Positions 23,901 through 33,519 of a stretch of 64,000 nucleotides of DNA are shown in pieces. Made by a program: the position numbers and the translations under genes. This DNA is from Pristionchus mayeri (Eukaryota; Nematoda; Chromadorea; Rhabditida; Neodiplogasteridae). The stretch's first letter is position 1. The number at the start of each line of letters is the position of its first letter. The stretch covers positions 19,743,292 to 19,807,291 of the forward strand of contig BTRK01000003.1 in NCBI GenBank assembly GCA_036245805.1. The letters are read 5' to 3'. The notes under the pieces were generated by a model. It had not been told where the DNA came from. It saw only the letters and a list, made by a program, of their open reading frames with translations, and made no database searches.

Positions 23901-24528
23901 TCCCCATAGCATAACTGTGAGCTGATATACGGTATAGCCGGTTCTGAGACCGGAAAATATCTAAAAGCCGGCTCTGAGACAAATAACCTGGTTCCTTCGA
24001 TTTCTTGTCTCTAGAACCTCATACCACCTTAATATGGTTAATTTTTAAAATGTTTGAAAAAAATCGTTCACAGCTTCCTCCGCTGACTCGTGATACCTGT
24101 GTTAATGCATATAATTATGGAACATGAAGGATTTTGAAGATTTCCCATGACAATTTGAAAATTAATGAAAAAAAAGAAACCCGGATAATGATCCACATCC
24201 CGATTTTCATCGGTTTTGTGTTTCAAACACCAATTTAACTTCATTCAATTAAAAAACTGAATGAATGATGTGCTCGATATTGAGAACAATGCTGAGTCTT
24301 GATAACGATGACATCGATATTTCTTTTATTCAAATGCCATAATAAATGGTGTTGGCCATTAACAATCGCCTCATTACCAGCATGTGTGTCTCCTGTACAT
24401 CAAGAATCGCCCGCTTCCCATCCTGGGCACGGTGAGCAGAAGCCAGTCTTCCCTTTAATTTGCTTCTTACGCAGACGGAGGACGACGACTTGCTCGAGGG
24501 CGCACAGGAAGACGAGCAGGGAATGTGA
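17912..24528 (+). CDS. Possible tiny gene split by a transposon (speculative)
   Basis: Three pieces keep phase 0: an ATG exon at 17912-17926 (MPPGK, donor GTGAGC), 24381-24431 (HVCLLYIKNRPLPILGT, acceptor TACCAG, donor GTGAGC) and 24475-24528 (TEDDDLLEGAQEDEQGM, stop). The two 3' exons have good splice sites and an acidic tail but no exon upstream within 500 bases, because the 5.3 kb transposon and a minisatellite lie there. Joining them across the transposon would give about 39 residues. The pieces may instead belong to two unrelated transcripts. Confidence 0.25.
18085..18540. repeat. Minisatellite, about 36-37 bp unit, about 12 copies
   Basis: The unit is roughly GTACGGTAGGGGGATACAGT followed by AATCGGCGATAAGTGA, repeated head to tail with small variants (GTGATTACGG, AGTCGGCG). 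Each unit carries the TACGGTA and ATACAGTA motifs that are scattered through introns elsewhere in the window. It abuts the left end of the 18545-23870 transposon. Its antisense reading is open for over 200 codons only because of periodicity. Confidence 0.9.
18545..18884 (+). repeat. Left terminal inverted repeat of the 5.3 kb transposon
   Basis: 340 bases, reverse complement of 23531-23870 with few mismatches. The left outer boundary directly joins the TACGGTA minisatellite. Confidence 0.9.
19029..23158 (-). pseudogene. Transposase-like gene: RNase H-like region, C2H2 finger, probably decayed
   Basis: Exons include 19029-20411, 20456-20540, 20582-20669, one from about 20712 to 20910, 20955-21126, then about 21175-21275, 21363-21500 and 21540-21664, with larger 5' exons near 21720-22390, 22520-22890 and 22915-23043. 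RNase H-like acidic sites appear in order: LLFDFAQKWEATQYRES, HIRSDYHSSALV and SEKQAGKGLADRD. Upstream is a Cys/His cluster (SDHCLFWGLSDPDH..C..C). Near 19650 a CSEC...H...H finger fits C-X2-C-X12-H-X5-H, and the C-terminus has WAIGFGRKTMRYPEGTKMFV. Similar proteins occur as multicopy genes in cnidarians and other invertebrates. The frame shifts near 22690 and in a T run near 21866 without splice sites, so this copy is probably dead. The first exon (23084-23158) reads like a signal peptide, odd for a nuclear enzyme. Confidence 0.65.
23531..23870 (-). repeat. Right terminal inverted repeat of the 5.3 kb transposon
   Basis: 340 bases, the inverted partner of 18545-18884. It ends in a T run (TTATTTTTTT) before CCGCGTC. 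Confidence 0.9.
23871..24380. other. Intergenic or intronic, nothing recognised
   Basis: About 500 bases right of the transposon. A short repeated phrase (GCCGGTTCTGAGAC / GCCGGCTCTGAGAC) occurs near 23936 and 23968. No exon found. Confidence 0.4.
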
Positions 24529-24621
24529 GAAACTCTGATATGATTGAGAACTATGAGATAGAAGAAGCAGAGGAATGAATTTGACTGAATCAAATTCAGC
24601 GCCACTGCGCCTTTCGGATGG

Positions 24622-27005
24622 ATGGGTCGAGCCATGGATCTACTCCGGTCCTACAACCCCTCCCTCCTGCCGGCAGTGAGAAACCCGAAGTCGGTCCTCG
24701 TGGCCGACATCAACTCGATGGTGGACAACCAGGGCAGTCTGGTCGATAGGGTTTGTTCAAGTTTGAATTTTGAAAAGGCAGTTCACTACATTTATCAACG
24801 AAGCGAATTATTACCCCCACCAAGCCATGATAATATGGATTTACTTATCATTCGTTCACCCCAAATATAATTGATTCCGACGTATTCACAGGATCGATAC
24901 TCCGCGCCCTTCGACAAGTTGGACCTGGGTCCTTATGATTGTTGGTGTCAGGTAAGTGCACCCATCTTAATGATGAACCAATGTCGAAATGATTGCAAAT
25001 TCAAAGATGGATGAGACACTGGAGACGCTGAGAGCCTCTGGGGACAAGTTCGAATTAATTGTCCTCTGCATAATCGGCCATGGTGGAATTCTCAATGGCA
25101 AACAGATGTGCTACGGCAATGCGTGCACGGTAAGCAAATTTGTTTTGATTTGGTCAAGAATGAAATGTAAGAAAAGCCGATCGATTGAAATATCAATTTG
25201 TCCACATTTTGGTCCCAATTGAGAATCATACTATTTCAATAGTCTAATTGATAAGATAATCTCACTTGTCTCTTTAGGCAGAAAGCAAGTGCAATCAGAG
25301 GAAATCTTTCCTCTCGCCAATGTGGTTGAGAAACTGACTCAGATGGGCACTCGTGCCAAGTTTCTGGTTTCCTCCCTTCAGTGTCGTGTTTTCATGGGAG
25401 GTAAGATGGAGAAGTGGAAAAGAGGTCACACTTATCCACCTTGAGAGTCGACTGAGACGTCGCCGAGTTTGGCCACGGATCGAGTGGCGAGGCTGCAATT
25501 TAGCCAGCCCGGACACGTCTACGTGTCCAAAATCCCTGACTTGAACAGAAGGAAAATGATCAGGGTAAGCTTGAATTGTAAACTCGTGCTTGTCTCCAAT
25601 TGTCCGCCAATTTAAATGTGCATCAATTAATTTTCGGAAATGAGAGTCGATGTGAAGTTATGGATGTTGACACTTTTAGGTTCTGAGAGGCTACTCAGAC
25701 CTCTCCCTCGTGATCCTCCGGCTTCAGAAGATTAAGGCAGCAGATGCATACGAAGTGGACGGCAAGTTCATCAAGGGGACTCGGTCCGAGATGAATGCCA
25801 CACCGAGGTGGATGGAGAAGAGTGAGAAGAAGGAGAGTCTCCTCTCGAAGATGACTCAGGCGTTGAGAGGGAAGACTGGAGAGATCAAGTACAACGGAGT
25901 GAAGCTGACGGACGTGAGTTTTGAATCGCAGATTAGTTAGTACAAATGTCAATTCAGTTCTTGGCCACCCTCGACGATCCGATCGATAGCTCGAGTTTGG
26001 AAGAGCGAACGCGCGCTGTGATTTCATTCGTCAAGTGCGCTAATGGGATCGCAAAGAAGCCGAGCAGATGGGCTTCGGCCGATATTCAGCTGGCCACATT
26101 CTGCGAACATATAGTCACTGTGAGAGTTTTGACGCATTGAAGAGAAGAACGACTACTCATTCCGATATTTCAGTCCTTCCGAACCACGGAAGCTCCAACG
26201 GAGAAGCAGAAGAAGGAGACGGCAGAAGAGAAGAAGAAAAGGGAGAGTGAGTGGAATAAGCATCGGTCCTCTTTCACACTCTTCATCGATTCTCTTGTGT
26301 TGTAGAGTGCAATGCATTGGCGACGAATTCCTTCATGGCATTCATCGAGGCAATGAATGCGGAGAAGCCGATCCGGGTTGCTTGTCGAGTGATGATGCTC
26401 GCCATGATAAGGTGAACAATGAGACAATCTAGCACGAATGGAAGGAACATATTTTACCAATGTCGACGATTGCGAATTAATGAGTACTATTTCATTCAAT
26501 GGTTACAGCGATCTTTCCGCCGATGCCGCCATCCTCTCTTCGAAGGCAGTCGGAAGCGTTGTCTCCTTCCTCAAGGAATCTCTCGTTCTCCGTGAATCGA
26601 GAGAGACCGCCCTCTCTACTCTGATCACACTTCTCGACTCCACGCGCTTTGGGGAGGAGCGCAGAGCCATGTACAAGGAGTTGCTGAATCTCTCCTCCAC
26701 TGTCAAGGAGGTAAGCACATCTAATATTTCAGAAATTGAATGAATGTCGTTCGTCATTTGCAAAGTGTTAAAGAAGTAAATCTCAGAAGTAAAGATCGAA
26801 TGTTCCAAAACCACAAATTTTACGGAAATAAGCTTCAAATATATCGAAATTAATTTCGGAGAGAGTCGCTTTACAAAATTCGAAAGATTTCTGTATAACA
26901 CATTCCATCATTCAGATTCGAGCGGAGAAGAGACTCCGATCAGATGGCTACTTCGACCAGTACTACGACTTGCTCAAGGAGAACTATCCTACCTTCAGGC
27001 AGTAG
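24622..27005 (+). CDS. Caspase-like (C14 fold) protein with a long helical C-terminus
   Basis: Eleven exons join in frame to 470 residues: 24622-24750, 24892-24951, 25007-25129, 25286-25400, 25446-25564, 25680-25913, 25958-26119, 26174-26246, 26306-26411, 26509-26710 and 26916-27005. The first 170 residues resemble a caspase large subunit: DKFELIVLCIIGHGG matches the strand and catalytic His of the SHG motif, and about 50 residues on KFLVSSLQCR is placed like the QACRG cysteine. The usual Gly after Arg is absent (CRVFMGE), so activity is uncertain. The remaining 300 residues are mostly helical (LTQALRGK..., KQKKETAEEKKKRE, LRESRETALSTLITLLDS) and unlike a caspase small subunit. It could be a catalytically altered nematode caspase relative or an unrelated orphan. 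Confidence 0.55.
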
Positions 27006-27178
27006 TCTCTTCCCCTCGATGTCGTCATCGTGTGCTCCCTCTCCCCCCATCTGCACTTTCCCCTTTCCAATATCCGTTGTGTACCCTGCCCGATCGCTCT
27101 TCGTTGCGTATTTGTTTCACTATGCACCCTCTAAGCATTTTTTGTAATATGATGACGTAATGTGGAATATTTAAGATG

Positions 27179-27184
27179 AATAAA
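27179..27184 (+). terminator. Polyadenylation signal AATAAA
   Basis: AATAAATAAG lies 175 bases after the stop of the caspase-like gene and is its likely 3' end signal. Confidence 0.5.
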
Positions 27185-27360
27185 TAAGATGTGTCTCACT
27201 CGCCTATCTCTGTCCCCGCTTAATTTAAAATGTTAATCGCATAATAAATTTCCATTCTAGATTAAAGGATGGCACAAAAGTAATGACCCATGTACTCAAC
27301 CATGTATCTTGCTTCAAAATCATCATATACTTTTTCAATAGTGCACAACATTTATTAGAT

Positions 27361-27642
27361 AACATGCCGTATGGTCCGTAGTTTCCAGAAAGCGAGAATC
27401 GCAGGGTAGACCAGGATGAAGACGTAGAAGAGAGTGTACGTAATGGCCGGAGATTCTAAAGGGAAATAATCTCTTCTTAATTCGCTATCTCGGTAAGGGG
27501 AACCTTCGCGAGAAATCACTTTCTTCTATCGGATAGGCGACAGATAACGTAGAATGAAGGGAGGCATTCCTTGAAGTCTAAACTAGGACCTCACCGACAG
27601 CGCGGCTACGTGAGGAGCAACGAGCAGGAGGAGGATCACGAT
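27361..27642 (-). CDS. Possible small membrane protein (weak)
   Basis: Two hydrophobic open pieces on the minus strand: 27595-27642 (IVILLLLVAPHVAALS, preceded by ACAG, followed by GTGAGG) and about 27358-27455 (SPAITYTLFYVFILVYPAIL then AFWKLRTIRHVI, stop). They look like one or two membrane helices, but the splice phases do not match as drawn and no start codon is evident. Confidence 0.25.
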
Positions 27643-28374
27643 CTGTATTGAGGAGGATTATCAACTGGTCTTTTGGTCAGAGAAGGCGAGAGAGCATGTA
27701 AAAGCAAGAGAGCAGAGATAAAGATCATCGACCTCCTCGATATGAATCCGTTTCTAAGGATAACGAGCGAAGAATGAGGGTTGATGTAGAACTTCAAGAG
27801 GAAGAGCTAACTTATCTACTTATCGATCATCGCTGCGAAAGAGGCCCAAAACCGACGTGCAATTATTGAGAGAGGCCCGAAACCGAGAGGGGGAAATGCA
27901 CGTAAATACCCTGTTTTAAGTATTCCTGATCGTTGATCTTTCGATCTCGCGAGTTCGCGAGATTATTTTCATTTCATTTCTTCATTTTTCTCTTATTGTG
28001 ATTGGTGATCATGGTGGTAAGCGGCACACGGGTGCTCCTTCAGTCTCTCTGAGGTACGCTTTAAGGTATATTTTCTATCAAACCGTTACTAAAATCATCC
28101 ACAGTTCGTGAAGCTCCTCTTGCCCTGTAAAGCCATGTTCTAAGGAGTAAGTTCCAATATTTGGTTATTTTTCAGGAAATCTACAAAACAAAGTTCGAAG
28201 CCGGTTAAGGAGAGATCACCCACCCCAATTTTACGTCTGACGAAGAAGAGGGGCACAGGTACATTCTACATTTCGTTTCTCTCTTAAATGGCTATACCAT
28301 GGTTGTGATATTACATGGCTTACACGCTAACAGTTTAATATCACCTTGCCCCTCTCGCGCGTGCGGCACTCTCG
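27643..28374. other. Intergenic, nothing recognised
   Basis: About 730 bases of GA-rich and mixed sequence. No exon chain, repeat or RNA gene seen. Confidence 0.4.
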
Positions 28375-28587
28375 ATGTCCGCGTCAAGCACGGCAAGCGA
28401 GAGAATGTTCAGCTATGAGGACCTCACTGTGACTGATCGGAGGGGCAACATCAAACCGGAAAATCTCGAGGGAACACTGATGTATAGTCTGAATGATGTG
28501 TCAGATCGATGCAGGGAGATAACGGCAATGGATGAAGTGACAAGGGGTGGTCGCAGATTGTCCATGGAGTGTTATAACGAGACCTAG
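28375..28587 (+). CDS. Uncertain 70-codon open frame
   Basis: A serine-rich then charged open frame (MSASSTASERMFSYEDL...) ends at TAG 28585-28587. Its last codons lie inside the left arm of an inverted repeat whose right arm encodes a diverged version of the same residues (RRVSMEFHN against RRLSMECYN). It may be the last exon of an old gene that was partly duplicated in inverse. No family recognised. Confidence 0.25.
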   Translation: MSASSTASERMFSYEDLTVTDRRGNIKPENLEGTLMYSLNDVSDRCREITAMDEVTRGGRRLSMECYNET

Positions 28588-28832
28588 CGCAAGAGGAGAA
28601 AAACTAAGAACTTTTCAAATTTGCTAAGCGATCCTGTAGAGATCTGGGCTGTATGGAAATTTAGGGATATAGCTTCATAAATTGACTGGTTATCCCCACT
28701 ATGAGCCCAGACTTCCCCAAGATCGTTTAGCAAATTTGAAAACAACAGAAGTTCTTAGATTTGTATCCTCTTTCCAATGCGCTAGGTCTAGTTATGAAAC
28801 TCCATGGACACTCTGCGACGTCTCCTTGTGAT
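28536..28832. repeat. Inverted repeat, arms about 100 bp
   Basis: 28536-28634 and 28720-28832 are diverged reverse complements, sharing TCCATGGAGT, GACCTAGCGC, GTTCTTAG or its complement, and CAAATTTGCTAA. The loop of about 85 bases also pairs in part (CTGGGCT/AGCCCAG). Confidence 0.75.
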
Positions 28833-29409
28833 TTTGCTGAACACGCTGAACTGAATGAAGAGACGCTGCTAGACCCGATTACTACAGACTAACCTCTCAA
28901 GTCTAATTTACGAGCATCCCTAAACTAATGTTACTTGTTTCGAAGATAAATATTTCGTTTTGTCCCATTCTTATTCTGATTTAAACACATTTTTTCTCTC
29001 CGGTTTCGGGCCTTTTCATTATTCGCTCACCGATCGCGGGCCGCGATGCGATACCGATTGTCCCGGCCCGAATTGCGAACTCTAGTTCGGATCGATTGCG
29101 AAATAGCGAAGTTCAAAAATTGACGTTTTCGGACAAAAGAGCATCTCATTTCTCAAAGCGTGATCTAGAACACTAAATAAGCCACGCCTGAGTTATACTC
29201 ACTGAGTACTACATGTATATCAATTAAAAATAGAAATCCGCTTTTCCGCTAGTGCCAAGCACCTACACAAAAATGTCCACTCACTCAGATAGTCTCTCTT
29301 ATCCCTCTCGAAATTTGACAGATGTGCAAACAGATGTGGAAATCGCAAATTGTTTATCCTCCCAAGTATTACGGTATAACACGGGTAAGCACAGTTGGAT
29401 TCAGAAGGC

Positions 29410-30993
29410 CGTCGTCACTCAGCAGAAACGATCTGCGACCATCTCGAGTTCCTCTCCTCTCATCGCACTCTTCTGGACGGCGATCATCGAGATTCTCTGC
29501 AGCGACTGCACTCTGCAATCGAGATATCGATTATACAATGCAAATCAATAATTGAATACTGTAATTTACGTAATTTTTTTAAAAATGTTAATGTATCGCA
29601 GCTCACTTTCTCCTGTTGCGTAGTAGCTCAACTAGTTGCATCATGCTGCATCTTCTTCCGACCAATCGACTCGAACCAACGCGCTTGGTCTGTGAAAAGA
29701 AAAGAAGAATGAGAAAATATCATGATTGCCAATATTCTCCTATTCATTTCTTGCAAAATTTGATAAATTTTTCTGCATTCGAAATATATCCCGAATACTC
29801 ATGCATCAGCTGCACTCTCCAAGATCAAAGACCAACATCATTGAGGGCGATGATTGTGCCATCTTCCAGAAGAATTGGGCTCGTGTCTCTAGTGTAGTGC
29901 TCTTCAGTGAACTGCATTTCCTACGTTAGCCGTAGACCTTTCTCTCTCTCTCTCTTTCTTCTCCTCCTCCTCCTTTCACACGCTAGTTGACAGGGCGATA
30001 GAGTAGGCAAAGTGTCAACAATACCGCATAGAATGTTCTTTGTTAATAATACCTTGATCTCCCTCCAATTCATTTCCTTGACATCAAGCACACCATTCCT
30101 GAAAGAGCAGTTCAATATAAATAGAACGGAGAAATTATTGTAGGTCTAGGTTAAGACGAATACAATGTATTATTCGGAATTCCAAGCAGAAACTGAATAC
30201 TTGGCAAAAATATACCTTGCGAATCGTCCCTTGCTCCATTTGTACAATTGATAGATCTCCTTCATCGCACTTTCGATGGTTCCCTTCTGTCGACCGAAGA
30301 TGTAGAAGAGGAAAACTGCCAGTCTACGAAAGATCAAAGATTATCCGGAAATAAGGGGAAAATAACGAACCGCGAGGGGATGCACGACACTCGAGAGTCT
30401 ATATGAGAGTGCTGAAGGGTTGAATATTTTCTCGGAATAAAGGTCAAAGATTACGCTGATCAGTCGATTGAATGGTGGCTCAGCGAAAAGAACCTTCCAG
30501 CTACGATACGTGCAAAGGAAATTCACTCGCATGATAACCTAAAGTGGCAAAGATCAAGATCATTAGGAAGATAATACAATTGCTATCAAGACAAAGTTAC
30601 TCTACTCTCGTTCTCATTCATTGTCAATGTCATTTCGACGTTCAGCAATGGAATCGATTGGGAAGATAACACGATACAGACCTGACCATTGTTCTGATCC
30701 CAGTAAACAGAAAGAGGATGAGGATTAACATTCGGACTCCATGCGGGTGGATAGGCGATCGATACCATCTTCATTTTGCCACTCCTGGATTACGGTAGAG
30801 GCACTCGGAAAGGGTACTGTAGACTCACACTAGATCCACTTCGACCGCCTTCCTCGGATCTTCGACGGGGTGACTGTTGTGGCTTTCCTGTTTCATGACA
30901 AAGAAGAGGACACGCTTCAATGAATGAATTGAATAATTTCAATCGATATTGGGTCATTACCGTAGTCGAAAGGAATACGGGTTGTCCATACAT
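29410..30993 (-). CDS. Unrecognised protein, 3' end uncertain
   Basis: Well-supported exons in frame: 30961-30993 (MYGQPVFLSTT), 30829-30887, 30601-30784 and 30371-30538; then about 30230-30323 (FLFYIFGRQKGTIES...), about 30060-30105 (NGVLDVKEMNWREIK) and about 29840-29925 (EMQFTEEHYTRDTSPILLED). Possible final exons near 29640-29695 and 29410-29500 could not be joined in phase. The protein begins without a signal peptide, has a beta-like segment (NGQVCIVLSSQSIPLLNVEM) and a short hydrophobic stretch. No domain recognised. Intron 2 contains TACGGTAGAG and TACTGTAG motifs. Confidence 0.5.
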
Positions 30994-31166
30994 GGCGGGA
31001 GCCCCTTGTGCACGAAGAAACGCGAGAATCTCAATAAGTTAGTCTATTAAGAATCGATTCAATCGATTCAACTAGCGACCTTCGGTCGCTACGTGGTTCG
31101 CGGGGTTGTGTTTTAAGGATAACAATTGGACGCGACTGGTGAGAGCCTGCTTAAAACGTTGTAAAA

Positions 31167-31255
31167 GGCTCGTGAGGCCTCGGGCAATTCGAAAAAGTTG
31201 GGATGGGGCTTCGCCCCATCCCAACTTTTTCGAATCACCCTCGGCCTCACGAGCC
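31167..31255. repeat. Near-perfect hairpin, about 40-bp arms
   Basis: GGCTCGTGAGGC...TTCGAAAAAGTTGGGATGGGG pairs with CCCCATCCCAACTTTTTCGA...GCCTCACGAGCC around a CTTCG loop. Weaker pairing continues outward to about 31130 and 31300 (GAGAGCCTGC against GAGAGCAGGTT). Either a MITE or a strongly folding RNA; no open frame. Confidence 0.85.
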
Positions 31256-31383
31256 TTTCACAACGCTCACGCTGCGGGGAGTGAGAGCAGGTTAGGAAGT
31301 TGTGATGTGGTGGGTGGTGCGCAGGGTGCATTTGAGTTTTCTGCGATTTGGTAAAATGCACCATGGTGTGTGGTGTGCTGAAA

Positions 31384-31860
31384 GTGCTCGCCAAGGCAAT
31401 GCTAACGGTCAAGGTACCATGGTATTACGATGATTTTGAAGCGAATTAGAGCGATTTAAAGAAAAAGATCAAACTACAAACTACAAACTACAAAGATCAT
31501 TTTTTTGAAAGCTCTCGTCAAGGGGTCACCAACGGTCAAGGTCCTAAGGTGCTACGATGATTTTGAAGCGAATTATAGCGGTTTGAAAGAAAGTGATCAA
31601 ACTACAAACTACAAAGTTCAAAGTTCAAAGATCAATTTTTTGAAAACTCTCGTCAAGGGGTCACCAACGGTCAAGGTCCTATGGTGCTACGATGATTTTG
31701 AAGCGAATTAGATCGATTTAAAGAAAGAGATCAAACTACAAACTACAAAGTTCAAAGATCAAAGTTCAAATTTTGAAACTGCTCGTCAAGGGATTTCATA
31801 TGGTCAAGGTTCTAGGCACATAGGATGATTTTGAGCCGTGTTACAGCGATTTGAAGAAAA
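31384..31860 (+). repeat. Tandem repeat, about 130-bp unit, about 3.6 copies
   Basis: Units start near 31384, 31510, 31646 and 31778 and share CTCGTCAAGGGGTCACCAAC, GGTCAAGGTCCTA, CTACGATGATTTTGAAGCGA and (ACTACAA)n. Middle copies are the most alike, edge copies are diverged. Confidence 0.85.
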
Positions 31861-31863
31861 AGT

Positions 31864-31878
31864 GTGACAGACAAAGGG

Positions 31879-31913
<35 letters not shown>
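31864..31913 (+). repeat. (ACAG)n microsatellite
   Basis: A GACA/ACAG tetranucleotide run directly ends the 130-bp tandem repeat, followed by CGTTACGATATTTC. Confidence 0.95.
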
Positions 31914-32070
31914 TTACGATATTTCTTTATGTAGTAATCAATCGTAAATGAATGCTGAATAATTGACAATGAGTAGTTCCTCACTTGATTGTACGGTAGG
32001 TCGAGTGTAGTGGAAGGAAGTTGCGAGAGAGGAAGCGAGGGGATGATTAGCCCTTCAAACAGATAGCGAA

Positions 32071-33036
32071 TCAAGTTTGTTTTTTCATCGCAAATATCAC
32101 CAATGCGATTCCTACTGACATGCCTAGAGTCCGTCCAAAGCCCCAGAATGGTCCGGTCCTGTGTTCGGTACAGTTGATCTTTGTTCTCCTGCACTTTCTC
32201 ACCCCCAAAACGACTGTATTTCCTGGTAAGCGGTCAAGTTGAAGCCGGTACGATCGATAGAAGTGGCATTCGGCCTGGAAGCAAAAGACATTCATCTATC
32301 ATAACTGTGGTGCAACCAACAGTCTGCTTGTCGTAATCGATCGAGATGAGACGTTGCCTGAGGGACTTTCGACCCTGCAATTGATTAGTACATTGTAGTA
32401 GAGTTGGGATGGCTCCGAGCTCGCGTAATCTAGATTTACATTACAACGTCAAGTCGGTCTTCTGATGGAGGGCATTGATGCCCATGATGAAACCAAAGTC
32501 GTAGAAGTATCCTAGTTGAAGACGAATGTGCCTGGAGAAATCAACAAGAAACAACTAAAGATTGGAAAAAGAGGAGCCAAGATGCACTCGATTTGATGTA
32601 CCAATTCGGTTTTTTCACTTACTTGGATCGGAAAAGGTCGAAGCAGTCGAGATCGAAGGAGACGGCGTCGTTCTCGTCGTAGAACAAATCGTCGTCAGCA
32701 AAGGGAATTCCAGTCTAAAGAATTTTAAATTTTGAAAAATAACGAAATAAGAAACTATGAATACTGCAGTAGAGATTCAATTCTAGACACATGGTATCCA
32801 CATACTTTTGAAGAACTCTCTAGTCGATAATAGATGTGAGGTAGAATGCAAACGTGGAAAATCCCTAATCTGAATGCGAGCAATGCCACGTACTCGATCC
32901 ACTGTCCCAATCACGAATACAAATCGGCCATCCGGCGTGGCTGCGAACGACGTCAAGTCGTCGTTTTCGTACCCAATGGAATGCATGTCCCTGAAACAGA
33001 CCGAGTCCTTCAACGGTGACGCAATCGCAAAGATCA
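32071..33036 (-). CDS. Unrecognised protein, possible propeller, C-terminal membrane helix
   Basis: Exons with good junctions: about 32790-33036 (IGYENDDLTSFAATPDGRFV then FVIGTVDRVRGIARIQIRDF), about 32632-32714 (TGIPFADDDLFYDENDAVSF...), about 32450-32535 (HIRLQLGYFYDFGFIMGINA), about 32325-32380 (GRKSLRQRLISIDYDKQTV) and 32071-32275, ending FGRTLGMSVGIALVIFAMKK. TPDGRFVFVIG is typical of a propeller blade, and the end looks like one membrane helix. An upstream exon near 33205-33280 is possible but its phase does not fit. No family name. Its 5' side abuts a copied asna1 fragment. Confidence 0.5.
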
Positions 33037-33283
33037 AAGATCGACCATACCACGATAGACGGATCGGACGGAAGTTTAGTCAGACGAGATCCCATCGTGA
33101 GAGTGCGAGTAGAAGGGAGAGAACGAGTTGACCACTCGGAGGGGAGAGGAGGAGGGAGAATGAATGAGATGGGGGGGGGGAGGAAGGGAGTGGGAACAGC
33201 TTACGTCCATTCCTGATTTCGAATGGATTGAACGAGTGCTTCTGATGCGATTTATCGATCCGATAGATTTCTCCATCCTTCTC

Positions 33284-33388
33284 AGCGAGAGGTATATGGA
33301 GAGACTCTTTCTGTCTCTCGCCTGCTTCGTCAGTTCCTGAATGAATCTCACCGTCTCATAAAGTGAGAGGAACACGCACACGAACGTG
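33284..33388 (-). pseudogene. Fragment copied from an asna1 exon
   Basis: FVCVFLSLYETVRFIQELTK here matches exon 8 of asna1 (36901-36987), including flanking intron sequence (ATGGAGAGACTC). A few codons in the middle (CIAEF) are lost. It is an isolated fragment 2.5 kb from the end of the real gene and is not joined to other ATPase exons. Confidence 0.8.
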
Positions 33389-33519
33389 AAAAACTAATTA
33401 GAAATTATTTAATTTTATCTTGCAGCAACAGTCACGAGTACAATTTCTTGATGGCGACATCTCCACATCACGTGAAGTTTCCGGAGGAATTCAAAGCCTG
33501 TAAGCAAAAAAATATGACC

